The notes beneath the pieces were generated by a model. It was given only the letters and a program-made list of their open reading frames with translations. It did not search any database and had not been told where the DNA came from. Shown here piece by piece: positions 28,366 to 36,871 of a stretch of DNA of 51,039 nucleotides (its first letter is position 1; each line of letters begins with the position of its first letter). The stretch is taken from positions 943,741 through 994,779 of the forward strand of contig NZ_LMRT01000014.1 of NCBI RefSeq assembly GCF_001426225.1. Reading direction: 5' to 3'. The position numbers were made by a program, and so were the translations under genes. This DNA is from Allobosea sp. Leaf344 (GTDB lineage Bacteria; Pseudomonadota; Alphaproteobacteria; Rhizobiales; Beijerinckiaceae).

Positions 28366-28984
28366 CTACCAGCGCGGCAGCAGGCCGGCAGCCTGGGCGA
28401 CCGTCCAGGCCCCGGCCGCACCGACGGCGCCCGCGGCACCGCTGACCACCCCCCTCGCGCCGGCGACGGTGGCGGTGAGCGGCTTCTTCAGCGTCTCCAG
28501 GACGCCGGGATTCTCCGCCGGGCCGCGCTCCGCCGGCTCCGGCGGCCGGAGCATCGGCGGCTCGGCGGCGGCGACGAGTTCGCGCCGTCTGTCGCCGGCG
28601 AGCTTCACGCTCTCCGCCGGCTGCCGCTTGGCGACACGCGGCTGGGGCGCGCGCACCGCCGGCTGCTCAACGCCATCGCGCGACCAGTCGAGCCTCAGCG
28701 GCATGGCGAGCGCCGCCTGACGCCGCGACCCTGAACAGCTGCGCGAGATCCCGCCCCTGCTGCGGCTGAACGCCATGGCGCTGCTGCAGCTTGCCGTCGG
28801 GCGCGATCGCCGGAGCCCATGTGATCAGGCTCTCCGCCGGGGCGGATGCGCTCGCCGGGGCGCGCTCGGGCCCGGCCGCGAGCAGCGTCACCGCCGCGCC
28901 GGCCGCCGCCAGAACGAAAAGCCCCTGCAAGGCGAAGCGGCGCAGAATTCGGGGATGCAATCGGGAGGGCGCGCTGGCGATCAT
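28366..28984 (-). pseudogene. Membrane-anchored Ala/Pro-rich protein, probably split by a frameshift
   Basis: Two overlapping minus-strand frames each look like half of one protein. The first (28667-28984, 105 residues) starts MIASAPSRLHPRILRRFALQ with one transmembrane helix and runs through APAIAPDGK to DLAQLFRVAASGG. Its last residues, HAAEARLVARWR, look out of frame. The second frame takes over as MPLRLDWSRDGVEQPAV and continues to a hydrophobic end GAAGAWTVAQAAGLLPRW at 28366. A one-base indel near 28690-28740 would join them into about 205 residues. The alternative is two overlapping genes. Function is unknown. AGGACCGG precedes the ATG at 28984. Confidence 0.45.
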
Positions 28985-29100
28985 CTCGGTCCGGTCCTGG
29001 TGACGCTGCGACGAGACCGCCCCGCTCCGGCGCCAGAATGGCTGAAAAGCGGCGCGATCATGGCCGTGCACGACCCCTCGCCCCGGGCTGCGCTGCAAGG

Positions 29101-30252
29101 TCAGACCGGAGCCGGCTCCGGCCCGGTATAGCGCGCCCGCGGCCGGATCAGCCGGCCGGTCTCGATCTGCTCCAGCGCATGGGCGATCCAGCCCGTACAG
29201 CGCGCGGCGGCGAAGATCTGCAGCGGCGCGTCCTCCGGCAGCGACAATCTTTCGGCCAGGGCCGCGAGGGCGAAATCGATGTTCGGCGGCTGGCCGCACA
29301 GCGCCTGGGTCGAGCGGCGCGTCTCCTCGAGCCGATCCGGCAGCTCGAAGGCCGACAGCAGCGCTGCGCCGCGCGGATCGCCATCGGGATAGAGCGGATG
29401 GCCGAAGCCCGGCGGGGCCGCGCCCTGCGCCAACCGCGCCCGCACCGCGGGCTCGATGCCGATCCGCCCCGTCTCGGCCAGAAACCCCGCCACCCGCAGC
29501 GTCATCCCGCCATGCAGCGGGCCCGACAGCGCCGCGAGCCCGGCGAGCACGCTGGCCGCGAGCGAGGCGCCGGTCGAGGCCGCGACGCGGACGGCGAAGG
29601 TCGAGGCGTTGAGCTCATGATCGGCGAGCAGCACCAGCGCCCGGCGGATCAACTCGCAGCCGGCCGCGTCGCAGCCCCAGCCATGGCCGAGGCGCAGATG
29701 GATCGGCCCTTCGCCCGGCCCGCCCGCCACCGCATCGACGAGCGCATCCAGCACGGAGGCCGCTTCGAAATAAAGCGCGCGCGGGGTGCGCCCGGCGCTG
29801 GGCGGATCGGTCGCGGCGCGCGCCGCGATTGTGCCGAAGAGCCGCTGCAGCCCGCTACCCGGAGCGATCGGCGTCGCCAGCGTCGGGAAACGCGCATCGC
29901 CGCAGGCCCAGAGCAGGCGCGCCACATCCTCGAGCCGCGCCGTTCGCGCCAGCTCGGCCGCGTCCCGCCCCCGATACCACAGCCGCCCCTGAGTGATGGT
30001 GGTGATACTGGAGGCGAGCACCGGTTCGCCGAAGGAAATCGCCTCCTCGGCGATCGCCGCGCTGCGCCGGCCACGCGCCTTGCGCTGCTCCAGCTGCGCG
30101 ACGTCGGAGCGCCGATACAGCCTGCGGCGCGGATCCTCGGGATCGTCGCGGGCCTCGATCCGGCCGCGGCTGACATAGGCGTACAGCGTCTGCGGCTTCA
30201 GCCGGAGCCGGTCCATCGCCTCCTGCGCCGTCAGCCACTCGCTCATCGCCAT
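29101..30252 (-). CDS. Citrate synthase-family protein with N-terminal helix-turn-helix domain
   Basis: A 383-residue protein. Residues 1-55 form an excisionase/MerR-like DNA-binding domain (LTAQEAMDRLRLKPQTLYAY, then RRLYRRSDVAQLEQ). The rest is a citrate synthase fold with the catalytic His of SGPLHGG, the His of GFGHPLYPDGDPRG and the Asp of PNIDFAL. It should therefore be able to condense an acyl-CoA with an oxo acid. It may also bind DNA, perhaps the region it shares with its divergent paralogue. ATG codons at 30252 and 30246 are both possible; neither has a strong SD. Confidence 0.85.
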   Translation of the reverse strand: MAMSEWLTAQEAMDRLRLKPQTLYAYVSRGRIEARDDPEDPRRRLYRRSDVAQLEQRKARGRRSAAIAEEAISFGEPVLASSITTITQGRLWYRGRDAAELARTARLEDVARLLWACGDARFPTLATPIAPGSGLQRLFGTIAARAATDPPSAGRTPRALYFEAASVLDALVDAVAGGPGEGPIHLRLGHGWGCDAAGCELIRRALVLLADHELNASTFAVRVAASTGASLAASVLAGLAALSGPLHGGMTLRVAGFLAETGRIGIEPAVRARLAQGAAPPGFGHPLYPDGDPRGAALLSAFELPDRLEETRRSTQALCGQPPNIDFALAALAERLSLPEDAPLQIFAAARCTGWIAHALEQIETGRLIRPRARYTGPEPAPV

Positions 30253-30328
30253 ACATTGATTCACTTGTTCAAGATTGATTCTAGCGCCGCGCGCGCCGAC
30301 CATCAAGCTGCAGATCGAGGAGAAGACG
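30253..30328. promoter_or_regulatory. Divergent regulatory region between two citrate-synthase paralogues
   Basis: This 76-base AT-rich island holds a direct repeat ATTGATTC at 30255-30262 and 30274-30281. Between them is the short dyad CTTG-TT-CAAG at 30264-30273. Repeat centres are 19 bases apart, near two helical turns. It must contain both promoters and is a likely operator, possibly for the helix-turn-helix domain of the adjacent gene. The repeats are seen; the binding partner is inferred. Confidence 0.45.
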
Positions 30329-31408
30329 ATGTCTGACGGGCTTGAGAATGTCGTGGCCGCGCATACCGTGCTGTCGGAGGTGGATGGCGCGGCCGGGCGG
30401 CTGGTCATCCGTGGGTTCGAGCTGGAGGTGCTGGCGGGCCGGCTCGGTGTCGCCGCCGCGGCCGAGCTGATGTTCTCGGGCTTCTTCGACGGGCTGCCCC
30501 GGGGGCCGGCCCTGGCCGAGGCGCTCGGCAAGGCGCGTGCGGCGGTCTTCACCGAAATCGGCGGCCTCGATGCCGGGCTGCTCGCGCTCTCGCCGATCGA
30601 GGCGGTGCGCGCGCTGATGGCGCGGCTCGAGGATGGCGACGATCTGGCGACCGCCTTGCGCTGGCTGGTCGCGCCGGCGGTCTTCACCCCGGCGGTGATC
30701 CGGGCCCGCGCCGGCCGCAAGCCGGTCGCGCCCGACCCTCATTTGCCCCATGCCGCCGATATTCTCCGCATGCTGCATGGCCGCCCGGCCGGCGCAGCCG
30801 AGGCCGCGGCGCTCGACGCCTATCTCGTCACCGTCTGCGATCACGGGCTGAACGCCTCGACCTTCGCGGCCCGTGTCGTGGCCTCCACCAGGGCCGGGCT
30901 CGGCTCCGCCGTGCTGGCGGGGCTGAGCGCGCTGAAGGGACCGCTGCATGGTGGGGCGCCGGGCCCGGTGATCGCCATGCTCGACGAGATCGGCGAGGCC
31001 GCCCGGGCGAGGCCCTGGCTGGAAGAGGCCCTGGCGCGGGGCGACCGGCTGATGGGCTTCGGCCACCGCATCTACCGGGTGCGCGATCCGCGCGCCGATG
31101 CGCTGAAGCGGGCGATCACCCGGCTCGATGCGGCCTCCGGCCGGCTGGCCTTCGCGGAGGCGGTCGAACAGGCGGCGCTGGCGATCCTGCGCGAGCGCAA
31201 GCCCGCCCGCTCCCTGCAGACCAATGTCGAATTCTACACCGCCCTGCTGCTGGAGGCGCTGGACTTCCCGCCCGACAGCTTCACCTGCGTCTTCGCGATG
31301 GGCCGGGTGATCGGCTGGCTGGCCCATGCGCAGGAGCAGATCGCCGGCGGGCGGCTGATCCGGCCGCAATCGGTCTATGTCGGCCCGACGCCGCAGCGCG
31401 CCGCCTGA
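30329..31408 (+). CDS. Citrate synthase-family protein
   Basis: A 359-residue citrate/2-methylcitrate synthase paralogue without the DNA-binding domain. The two catalytic histidines are present in KGPLHGG and GFGHRIYRVRDPRAD. The catalytic Asp position reads NVEFYTA, with Glu in place of Asp, a change seen in some non-housekeeping synthases. GAGGAGAAG lies just ahead of the ATG at 30329, which is preferred over the upstream start at 30275. It is about 35% smaller in spacing-rich regions than type II housekeeping GltA, so it is not likely to be the main citrate synthase. Confidence 0.85.
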   Translation: MSDGLENVVAAHTVLSEVDGAAGRLVIRGFELEVLAGRLGVAAAAELMFSGFFDGLPRGPALAEALGKARAAVFTEIGGLDAGLLALSPIEAVRALMARLEDGDDLATALRWLVAPAVFTPAVIRARAGRKPVAPDPHLPHAADILRMLHGRPAGAAEAAALDAYLVTVCDHGLNASTFAARVVASTRAGLGSAVLAGLSALKGPLHGGAPGPVIAMLDEIGEAARARPWLEEALARGDRLMGFGHRIYRVRDPRADALKRAITRLDAASGRLAFAEAVEQAALAILRERKPARSLQTNVEFYTALLLEALDFPPDSFTCVFAMGRVIGWLAHAQEQIAGGRLIRPQSVYVGPTPQRAA

Positions 31409-31412
31409 TCCA

Positions 31413-31440
31413 GCCTGAGCGGAGCGTCTGCCGCTCAGGC
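31413..31440 (+). terminator. Hairpin after the plus-strand citrate synthase gene
   Basis: GCCTGAGCGG at 31413-31422 pairs perfectly with CCGCTCAGGC at 31431-31440 around an 8-base loop, 5 bases after the stop codon. There is no U tract, so it may be a stabilising 3' end rather than a strict intrinsic terminator. Confidence 0.6.
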
Positions 31441-31544
31441 GCCGCGCGCATGCCCAAGCCCGAGCTTAAGGTATAGATCGGTGCTGCAGCGATGCCTGTC
31501 GAGAGCCGCCCTTCGGCTGTCGGATCGCCGCAGACAGCGAGCGC

Positions 31545-32477
31545 ATGGATCAGATCGTCAAGGCCCCGACTCAGGATGCGCGGCGCGACCGGCTGCGCTG
31601 GCGCATGGCCTTCTTCGCCATGGCCGGCGCGATGATCATCTTCGGCGCGAATTTCGCGGTCAGCCGCCATGCCGTGCTGAACGGCCTGAGCTCGCATGAT
31701 CTCCTGGCCCTGCGCTTCCTCACCGCCGGCCTGCTGCTGCTGCCGAGCTTCCTGGCCGCAGGGGGGCTGAAGGATTGCGGCGGCGTCGGCTGGGTCCGCG
31801 GGCTGGTGCTGGCCGCGATGAGCGGCTTCCCGATGAGCTATCTGCTGCTCACCGGCCTGACCTATGCGCCGGCGGCGCATGGCGCGACCATCGGCCCGGG
31901 CACCGTCACCGTGATCGGCGTGATCGGCGGCGTCGTTCTGTTCGGCGCGGCGCTGACGCGGCAGCTGGTGCTGGGCGTCTTCGCGGTGCTCGCCGGCCTC
32001 GCCTGCCTCGCCATCGCCGGCACCACCAACACCAACCCGACCATCCTGCTCGGCGATCTCTGCTTTCTCGGCGTCGGCCTGCTCTGGGGCGGCTATCCCC
32101 TGGTCATCCAGATCTGGAAGGTCAACGGGCTGAAGGCGACGGCGATCGTCTCGGTGCTGTCGATGCTCTATCTGCCGTTCTACGCGCTGTTCTTCTTCCG
32201 CGGCTTCGACGTCGCGCCCTGGTGGGTGATCATCGCCCATGGCATCAATCAGGGCGTGCTCAACGTGGTGATGGGGCTGTGGATCTGGGCCTGGGCGACG
32301 CCGATCCTCGGCCCGGCCGTGGTCGGGCGTTTCCCGCCGACGATTCCCGTGGTCGGGACCATCCTGGCCGTGCCGATCCTCGGCGAGATCCCGACCGGGC
32401 TGCAGGTCGCCGGCATCACCCTGATCATCGGCGGGCTCTTCGTCGCCTCCTGGCGCTCAGCGCGCGCCGCGCGTTAG
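31545..32477 (+). CDS. DMT-superfamily (EamA) transporter
   Basis: A 310-residue inner-membrane protein with ten predicted helices in two EamA repeats. Landmarks are IIFGANFAVSRHAVLNGLSSHDLLALRF and, in the second repeat, GRFPPTIPVVGTILAVPILGEIPTGLQ, the usual P-rich end. It may export a metabolite; the substrate is not readable. The ATG at 31545 has a weak purine run upstream. Its 3' end overlaps the convergent membrane-protein gene by 21 bases. Confidence 0.88.
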   Translation: MDQIVKAPTQDARRDRLRWRMAFFAMAGAMIIFGANFAVSRHAVLNGLSSHDLLALRFLTAGLLLLPSFLAAGGLKDCGGVGWVRGLVLAAMSGFPMSYLLLTGLTYAPAAHGATIGPGTVTVIGVIGGVVLFGAALTRQLVLGVFAVLAGLACLAIAGTTNTNPTILLGDLCFLGVGLLWGGYPLVIQIWKVNGLKATAIVSVLSMLYLPFYALFFFRGFDVAPWWVIIAHGINQGVLNVVMGLWIWAWATPILGPAVVGRFPPTIPVVGTILAVPILGEIPTGLQVAGITLIIGGLFVASWRSARAAR

Positions 32478-33242
32478 CCGCATCAGCGCCAGGTTCCAGC
32501 CGATGCAGATGGCGAGGCCGAGCGACAGCGCCAGGCCGGAGCCGAGCGGCAGCGCCGCCAGATGCACCGCCGCCAGCGCGACGCCGAAGCCGATCAGCGC
32601 CAGCGCGCCATTGGCCATCACGGCGGCGGTGGCGGGCCCGCCGATCCGCGGCTGCAGCATCACGATCAGGCTCGAGAGCACGATCGGCAGCGCCGCCAGC
32701 GAGCCCGACCATGTCGGCCCGACATGCGAGCTCAGCGTCGTCACCGTGCCCGCCAGCGCCGCGACGAAGGCGGCGCGCATCGGGATCAGATACCAGGGCC
32801 GCTCCGGCGGCTGCTTCGGACGCGCCGCGAGATAGGGCCGGAACATCAGGTGCAGCCCGCCATAGACCGCCACCGTCGCCGCCAGCAGCACGGGGAAGGA
32901 CGGCGCCAGGGCCCGCAGCAGGAGCAACGTCGCGATCCAGGCCGCCAAGGCGGCCGCCAGGCACAGCGCCGTGCCGAAACGCTGCGCCAAAAAAACATAG
33001 GCGAAGCTCAGCCCGGCATTGGCTAGGTTGGAGGCCATGCTGCCGAGTGCCCCCTGCGCGATGAAGGCGGCGTCGTGATCGAGCGCCAGGAAGACATAGA
33101 CCGGCCCGGCCGAGATCGGCAGCGTCGCGATCATCGCGGCGATCATCGGCCCGCTGCGCTCGGCCAGCAGCGAGCAGCCGACGACGACGGCCGCGGCCGT
33201 CGCCATCTTGAGCGCCAGCATCACCAGCCAGGGATCGATCAC
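32457..33242 (-). CDS. Multi-pass membrane protein, function unknown
   Basis: A 261-residue protein with about eight hydrophobic segments and a central polar loop ([16 protein letters not shown]). [27 protein letters not shown] and the second-half [19 protein letters not shown] look like an internal repeat, suggesting a two-fold transporter-like architecture. It starts at GTG overlapping the tgt stop (GTGA), so it is coupled to tgt. I cannot assign a family with confidence. Confidence 0.8.
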   Translation of the reverse strand: MIDPWLVMLALKMATAAAVVVGCSLLAERSGPMIAAMIATLPISAGPVYVFLALDHDAAFIAQGALGSMASNLANAGLSFAYVFLAQRFGTALCLAAALAAWIATLLLLRALAPSFPVLLAATVAVYGGLHLMFRPYLAARPKQPPERPWYLIPMRAAFVAALAGTVTTLSSHVGPTWSGSLAALPIVLSSLIVMLQPRIGGPATAAVMANGALALIGFGVALAAVHLAALPLGSGLALSLGLAICIGWNLALMRLTRGAR

Positions 33243-34363
33243 GCCGGCTCGCCCCGGGCCCAGCCTTCCTTGGTCTCGGCGACGAAGTCGGCCAGCCGCC
33301 CCTGCGCGATCGCGGCGCGCAGCCCCGCCATCAGCTCCTGGTAATAGGCGAGGTTCACCCAGGTCAGCAGCATCTTGCCGAGCATTTCCTCGGCCTTGAC
33401 CAGATGATGCAGATAGGCCCGGGCATAGCTATTGGCGGCGGGGCAGGAGGAGCGCTCGTCGATCGGCCGCGGATCCTCGGCGTGCTTGGCGTTCTTCAGG
33501 TTCATCCGGCCGAAGCGGGTGAAGATCTGGCCATGGCGGCCGGCCCGCGTCGGCATCACGCAGTCGAACATGTCGACCCCGCGCAGCACCGCCTCGACCA
33601 GATCATCGGGCGTGCCGACGCCCATCAGATAGCGCGGCTTCTCCTGCGGCAGATGCGGCTCCACCGTCTCGATCATCGCCAGCATGATCTCCTGCGGCTC
33701 GCCGACCGCGAGCCCACCGATCGCATAGCCCTTCAGATCCATCGCCACGAGTTCGCGCGCGCTCTCGACCCGCAGCGCCGGCACGGCCCCGCCCTGGACG
33801 ATGCCGAACAGCGCCCGGCCGGCCGGATTGCCGAAGGCCGCCTTGCAGCGATCGGCCCAGCGCAGCGACAGGCGCATCGCCTTCTCCGCCACTCTGTCCT
33901 CGCAGGGCAGCGAGACGCATTCGTCGAGCTGCATCACGATGTCGGACCCCAGCAGGTTCTGGATCTCGACCGAGCGCTCGGGCGTCAGCACATGTTTGGA
34001 GCCGTCGATATGCGATTGGAAGGTGACCCCCTCCTCCGTCAGCTTGCGCAGCTGCGACAGTGACATCACCTGAAAGCCGCCGGAATCGGTGAGGATCGGA
34101 TGCGGCCAGTTCATGAAGCGGTGCAGCCCGCCCAGCCGCGCCACCCGTTCCGCGCCCGGGCGCAGCATCAGGTGATAGGTGTTGCCGAGCACGACGTCGG
34201 CGCCGAGCGCCCGCACCTGCTCCGGATACATGCCCTTGACGGTCGCGGCCGTCCCCACCGGCATGAAGGCCGGCGTGCGGATGGTGCCGCGCGGCATGCG
34301 GATTTCGCCGGTGCGGGCCGCGCCGTCCCGCCCGAGCAGATGAAAGCAGAATTCCGTGGTCAT
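33239..34363 (-). CDS. tgt: tRNA-guanine transglycosylase (zinc site altered)
   Basis: A 374-residue enzyme that exchanges the wobble guanine of Asp, Asn, His and Tyr tRNAs for preQ1. The catalytic parts are intact: [13 protein letters not shown], the nucleophile Asp in [14 protein letters not shown], and [10 protein letters not shown]. The usual C-terminal zinc site, CxCxxC plus a His, is not: the region reads [19 protein letters not shown] and later [11 protein letters not shown]. Aligned to the standard motif only the middle Cys remains, with Ser, Ala and Val at the other ligand positions. The protein is full length, so this looks like a structural replacement rather than decay. Confidence 0.94.
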   Translation of the reverse strand: MTTEFCFHLLGRDGAARTGEIRMPRGTIRTPAFMPVGTAATVKGMYPEQVRALGADVVLGNTYHLMLRPGAERVARLGGLHRFMNWPHPILTDSGGFQVMSLSQLRKLTEEGVTFQSHIDGSKHVLTPERSVEIQNLLGSDIVMQLDECVSLPCEDRVAEKAMRLSLRWADRCKAAFGNPAGRALFGIVQGGAVPALRVESARELVAMDLKGYAIGGLAVGEPQEIMLAMIETVEPHLPQEKPRYLMGVGTPDDLVEAVLRGVDMFDCVMPTRAGRHGQIFTRFGRMNLKNAKHAEDPRPIDERSSCPAANSYARAYLHHLVKAEEMLGKMLLTWVNLAYYQELMAGLRAAIAQGRLADFVAETKEGWARGEPA

Positions 34364-34433
34364 GCCGCGGGCTTAGCCCGAAGCGCGGCCGCGCAAAAGA
34401 GCGGCCGCGCCATCGCCGCCATGCGCTGCCGGC

Positions 34434-34781
34434 TCAGCCCAGCGCCGCCGCATAGAGCTCCGGCTTGAAGCCGACGAGGCGCCGCTCGCCGAGATCGAGC
34501 ACCGGGCGCTTGATCAGCGACGGGTTGGCCAGCATCAGCGCCACGGCCTTCTCGGCGTCGAGCCCGGTCTTCTCCGCCTCCGGCAGCGCGCGGAAGCTGG
34601 TGCCGGCGCGGTTCAGCACCGTCTCCCAGCCATGTTCGGCGACCCACCCCAGAAGCCGCGTCTTGTCGATGCCGCTCGCCTTGTAGTCGTGGAAGACATG
34701 GACGATGCCGCGCTGCTCCAGCCAGGCCCGCGCCTTCTTCATCGTGTCGCAATTCTTGATGCCGTAGATGGTGATCGCCAT
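34434..34781 (-). CDS. ArsC/YffB-family thioredoxin-fold protein
   Basis: A 115-residue protein of the ArsC/Spx superfamily. IYGIKNCDTMKKARAWLE carries the single N-terminal Cys 11 of the YffB type, without a CxxC. SLIKRPVLDLGERRLVGFKPE holds the conserved Arg-Pro. Family members are often called arsenate reductase-like or glutathione-dependent thiol reductases; the true role is unclear. It lies 9 bases after the deformylase-like gene's end and reads in the same direction. Confidence 0.9.
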   Translation of the reverse strand: MAITIYGIKNCDTMKKARAWLEQRGIVHVFHDYKASGIDKTRLLGWVAEHGWETVLNRAGTSFRALPEAEKTGLDAEKAVALMLANPSLIKRPVLDLGERRLVGFKPELYAAALG

Positions 34782-34790
34782 GCCGTGTCC

Positions 34791-35291
34791 TCAGGCCTCG
34801 CTCTTGCGGATCTTGTCATAACGCTTGACCACCCGCTCCCGCCTCAGGCGCGTCAGCCGCTCGGTCCAGAAAATGCCGTCGAGCTGGTCGATCTCATGCT
34901 GCAGGCAGATCGCCAGCAGCCCTTGCGCCTCCGCGACATGCTCCCGCCCGTCGAGATCGTGATAGCGCAGCGTGATCGCCGCCGGCCGCTCCACCTCATC
35001 GGTCACGCCCGGCATCGAGACGCTGCCCTCGACATGGCGGATGCGCTCCGGCGAGGCCTCGACCACCCGTGGATTGACGTAGACCCGCAGCGCGTCGTCC
35101 GGAAGGTCCAGCACCACCAGTCGCAGCGCGATCCCGCAATGCGGCGCGGTGATGCCGATGCCGGGCGCCGCCCGCATCGTCTCCGCCAGATCCTGCGCCA
35201 GAGCCCGCAGCCCTTCGTCGAAGGCGGTGACCGGGCGCGCCGCCTGCCGCAGCCGCGGATCGGGAAAGCGGATGATCGGCAGCGGCGGCAT
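34791..35291 (-). CDS. Peptide deformylase-like protein lacking two metal ligands
   Basis: A 166-residue protein with the deformylase fold. The three motifs that define the enzyme are all altered. Motif 1 reads GIGITAPHCG (Gln to His). Motif 2 reads EGSVSMPG, where the metal-binding Cys of EGCLS is Ser. Motif 3 reads QHEIDQLDG, where the second His of HExxH is Gln. The catalytic Glu survives. It is probably not a normal iron/zinc deformylase; a regulatory or substrate-binding role is possible. The ATG at 35291 starts MPPLPIIRFPDPRLR, the usual beginning. A standard def gene would be expected elsewhere. Confidence 0.85.
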   Translation of the reverse strand: MPPLPIIRFPDPRLRQAARPVTAFDEGLRALAQDLAETMRAAPGIGITAPHCGIALRLVVLDLPDDALRVYVNPRVVEASPERIRHVEGSVSMPGVTDEVERPAAITLRYHDLDGREHVAEAQGLLAICLQHEIDQLDGIFWTERLTRLRRERVVKRYDKIRKSEA

Positions 35292-35299
35292 GTGCTCTC

Positions 35300-35887
35300 T
35301 CAGCGCCCGGTGACGGACACGCCGATCAGCAGCGGATGCAGCCAGAAAGCGAAGAGCCCATAAGCGACGAGGCCGATGGCGATGGCGATGACGTCGTTGC
35401 GCCCGAAACCGGGCGTTCCGCCCGCGGCGAGCTGCGCCGCCGCCTCCGGCCGCCGCTTGGCCGAGATGCGCGCCATCACCGCCCAGGCGAGGAAGGAGCC
35501 GAAGAGCAGCATGCTGCCGAGATCGCCATTGGCGATGAGATGGGCGCTCGCCCAGATCTTGACCGCCAGCAGCATGGGATGCCGCGCGGCGGCCTTGATC
35601 CGGCCGGGCAGATAGAGCGAGGCGACGAGAATGAAGATCGGCAGATTGAGCAGCGCCGCGACATGGCGGGTGAAGGCCGGCGGCTCCCAGACAGGGATAT
35701 AGCCATTGGCGCGATAGGCGCCGAAACCATAGACGATCAGCACGAAGCCGAGCAGCGAGACGAGGCTGTAGAGCGCCTTGTAGCCACCATCGCCGAAGCG
35801 CGCGATCAACCCGGCGCGTAAATCCCGCTTCATCGAGACGGCATGCCCGCCGAGAAACAGGATGAGTCCGAGCACCAACAGCAGCAT
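35300..35887 (-). CDS. NnrU-family membrane protein
   Basis: A 195-residue inner-membrane protein with about five to six hydrophobic segments. LILFLGGHAVSM, ALYSLVSLLGFVLIVYGFG and RHPMLLAVKIWASAHLIANGDL match NnrU, a family related to isoprenylcysteine-type methyltransferases and named from denitrification clusters. No nitric oxide or nitrite reductase genes are nearby, so a denitrification role is not supported here. The ATG at 35887 is chosen because residues upstream are not hydrophobic. Confidence 0.85.
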   Translation of the reverse strand: MLLLVLGLILFLGGHAVSMKRDLRAGLIARFGDGGYKALYSLVSLLGFVLIVYGFGAYRANGYIPVWEPPAFTRHVAALLNLPIFILVASLYLPGRIKAAARHPMLLAVKIWASAHLIANGDLGSMLLFGSFLAWAVMARISAKRRPEAAAQLAAGGTPGFGRNDVIAIAIGLVAYGLFAFWLHPLLIGVSVTGR

Positions 35888-36019
35888 CGTCGCGATTCCC
35901 CAGCTTGGAACGGGTCGAGACCATGCCGTCATCCCGGCGGGTTTGGCCAGAGGGCGTTTCGGCGCGGAGCGCGCGGGCCGGGAGGCGGCAGGGGCTCGTC
36001 GACGGCGCGCAGCGCCACC

Positions 36020-36532
36020 TCACATCGCGGCGGCGAGTTCGGCGAGTTTCGCGATGGTGTTCATGTTGCGGGCCGTGCCGCTCGCCGCGGCCGGGATCGC
36101 GAGCTTCGAGCGGCCCATGCCCGCGCCATAAGCCACATAGATTTCGCGCTTGCCCAGGCGGACCTCTTCATCCTGTCGGCCCTTCAGCCTCTGCAACGTA
36201 TCGGCGGGCGGCGCGGCATCCAGGCATATCGCGACCGTCCGGTCCGGGGGCGCGTCAGGGAATGGGTTGGCCTCGAAAATGTGCCTGATCTCGTCGGCGC
36301 TGCGGATGACGACCCCGACCGGCCGGCCGGCATGAATCAGCAGACGCTCCTCGAGCGCGGCCTTGACCTCACGCTCGGAGCCTGCGGCCGAGAAGACGAC
36401 ATTGCCGCTGGCGATATAGGTCCGGACGGCCTGGAAGCCGGCTGCCTCGCACATCGCCTTCAACGCGGCCATCGGCAACCGGCCCGTCCCGCCGACATTT
36501 ATCGCCCGCAGCAGAGCGACATAGACGGTCAT
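36020..36532 (-). CDS. DUF1697 family protein
   Basis: A 170-residue protein with the family signature YVALLRAINVGGTGRLPMA, YIASGNVVF and the C-terminal YVAYGAGMGRSKLAIP. DUF1697 proteins are widespread and of unknown function. It is the last minus-strand gene before the hipBA region. Confidence 0.9.
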   Translation of the reverse strand: MTVYVALLRAINVGGTGRLPMAALKAMCEAAGFQAVRTYIASGNVVFSAAGSEREVKAALEERLLIHAGRPVGVVIRSADEIRHIFEANPFPDAPPDRTVAICLDAAPPADTLQRLKGRQDEEVRLGKREIYVAYGAGMGRSKLAIPAAASGTARNMNTIAKLAELAAAM

Positions 36533-36871
36533 GTAAGCGCGCCTTCCGTCGAGGCAGCGGCGCGCGATCCGGCAGAGGTCACGGCAGGCCGGGTAGGATC
36601 GACGCCGCGCGCCGACGGCCCCCGCCTCACTTCCCGCGATCGGGTTTCGCCATCTCTCGCCGATGACGGATTCGCGTCGTGCAAACTGGCCGTTTCAAGC
36701 CTCATCGCCTTGTCTGCGCCATTCTACCTTGGCCGATGCTCAAATCGTCCGAGCTATACCGTCATAGGCGTTTTCTGCCAATCGGCGACAAGCCCAGCGG
36801 CTCGAACCCTTCTAGGAAAATTGTAAGCTTCGTGCTACATATTCGGTCAATCGGTCGTGCGAAGGTTGCAA
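36533..36871. other. Gene-free stretch upstream of hipB
   Basis: No credible frame is seen in these 339 bases. The last 150 are visibly less GC-rich than the neighbours (for example AATTGTAAGCTT near 36820), marking the edge of an accessory segment. The hipB promoter must lie here. TACATA near 36834 is a possible -10, but no matching -35 is clear. Confidence 0.4.

Noticed and set aside
36800..36818. GGCTCGAACCC segment resembling a tRNA T-loop, considered as an attachment-site remnant of the hipBA island
   Set aside because: Only about 11 bases fit, the canonical TTC is changed, and no matching copy or tRNA acceptor stem was found at the other end of the island.
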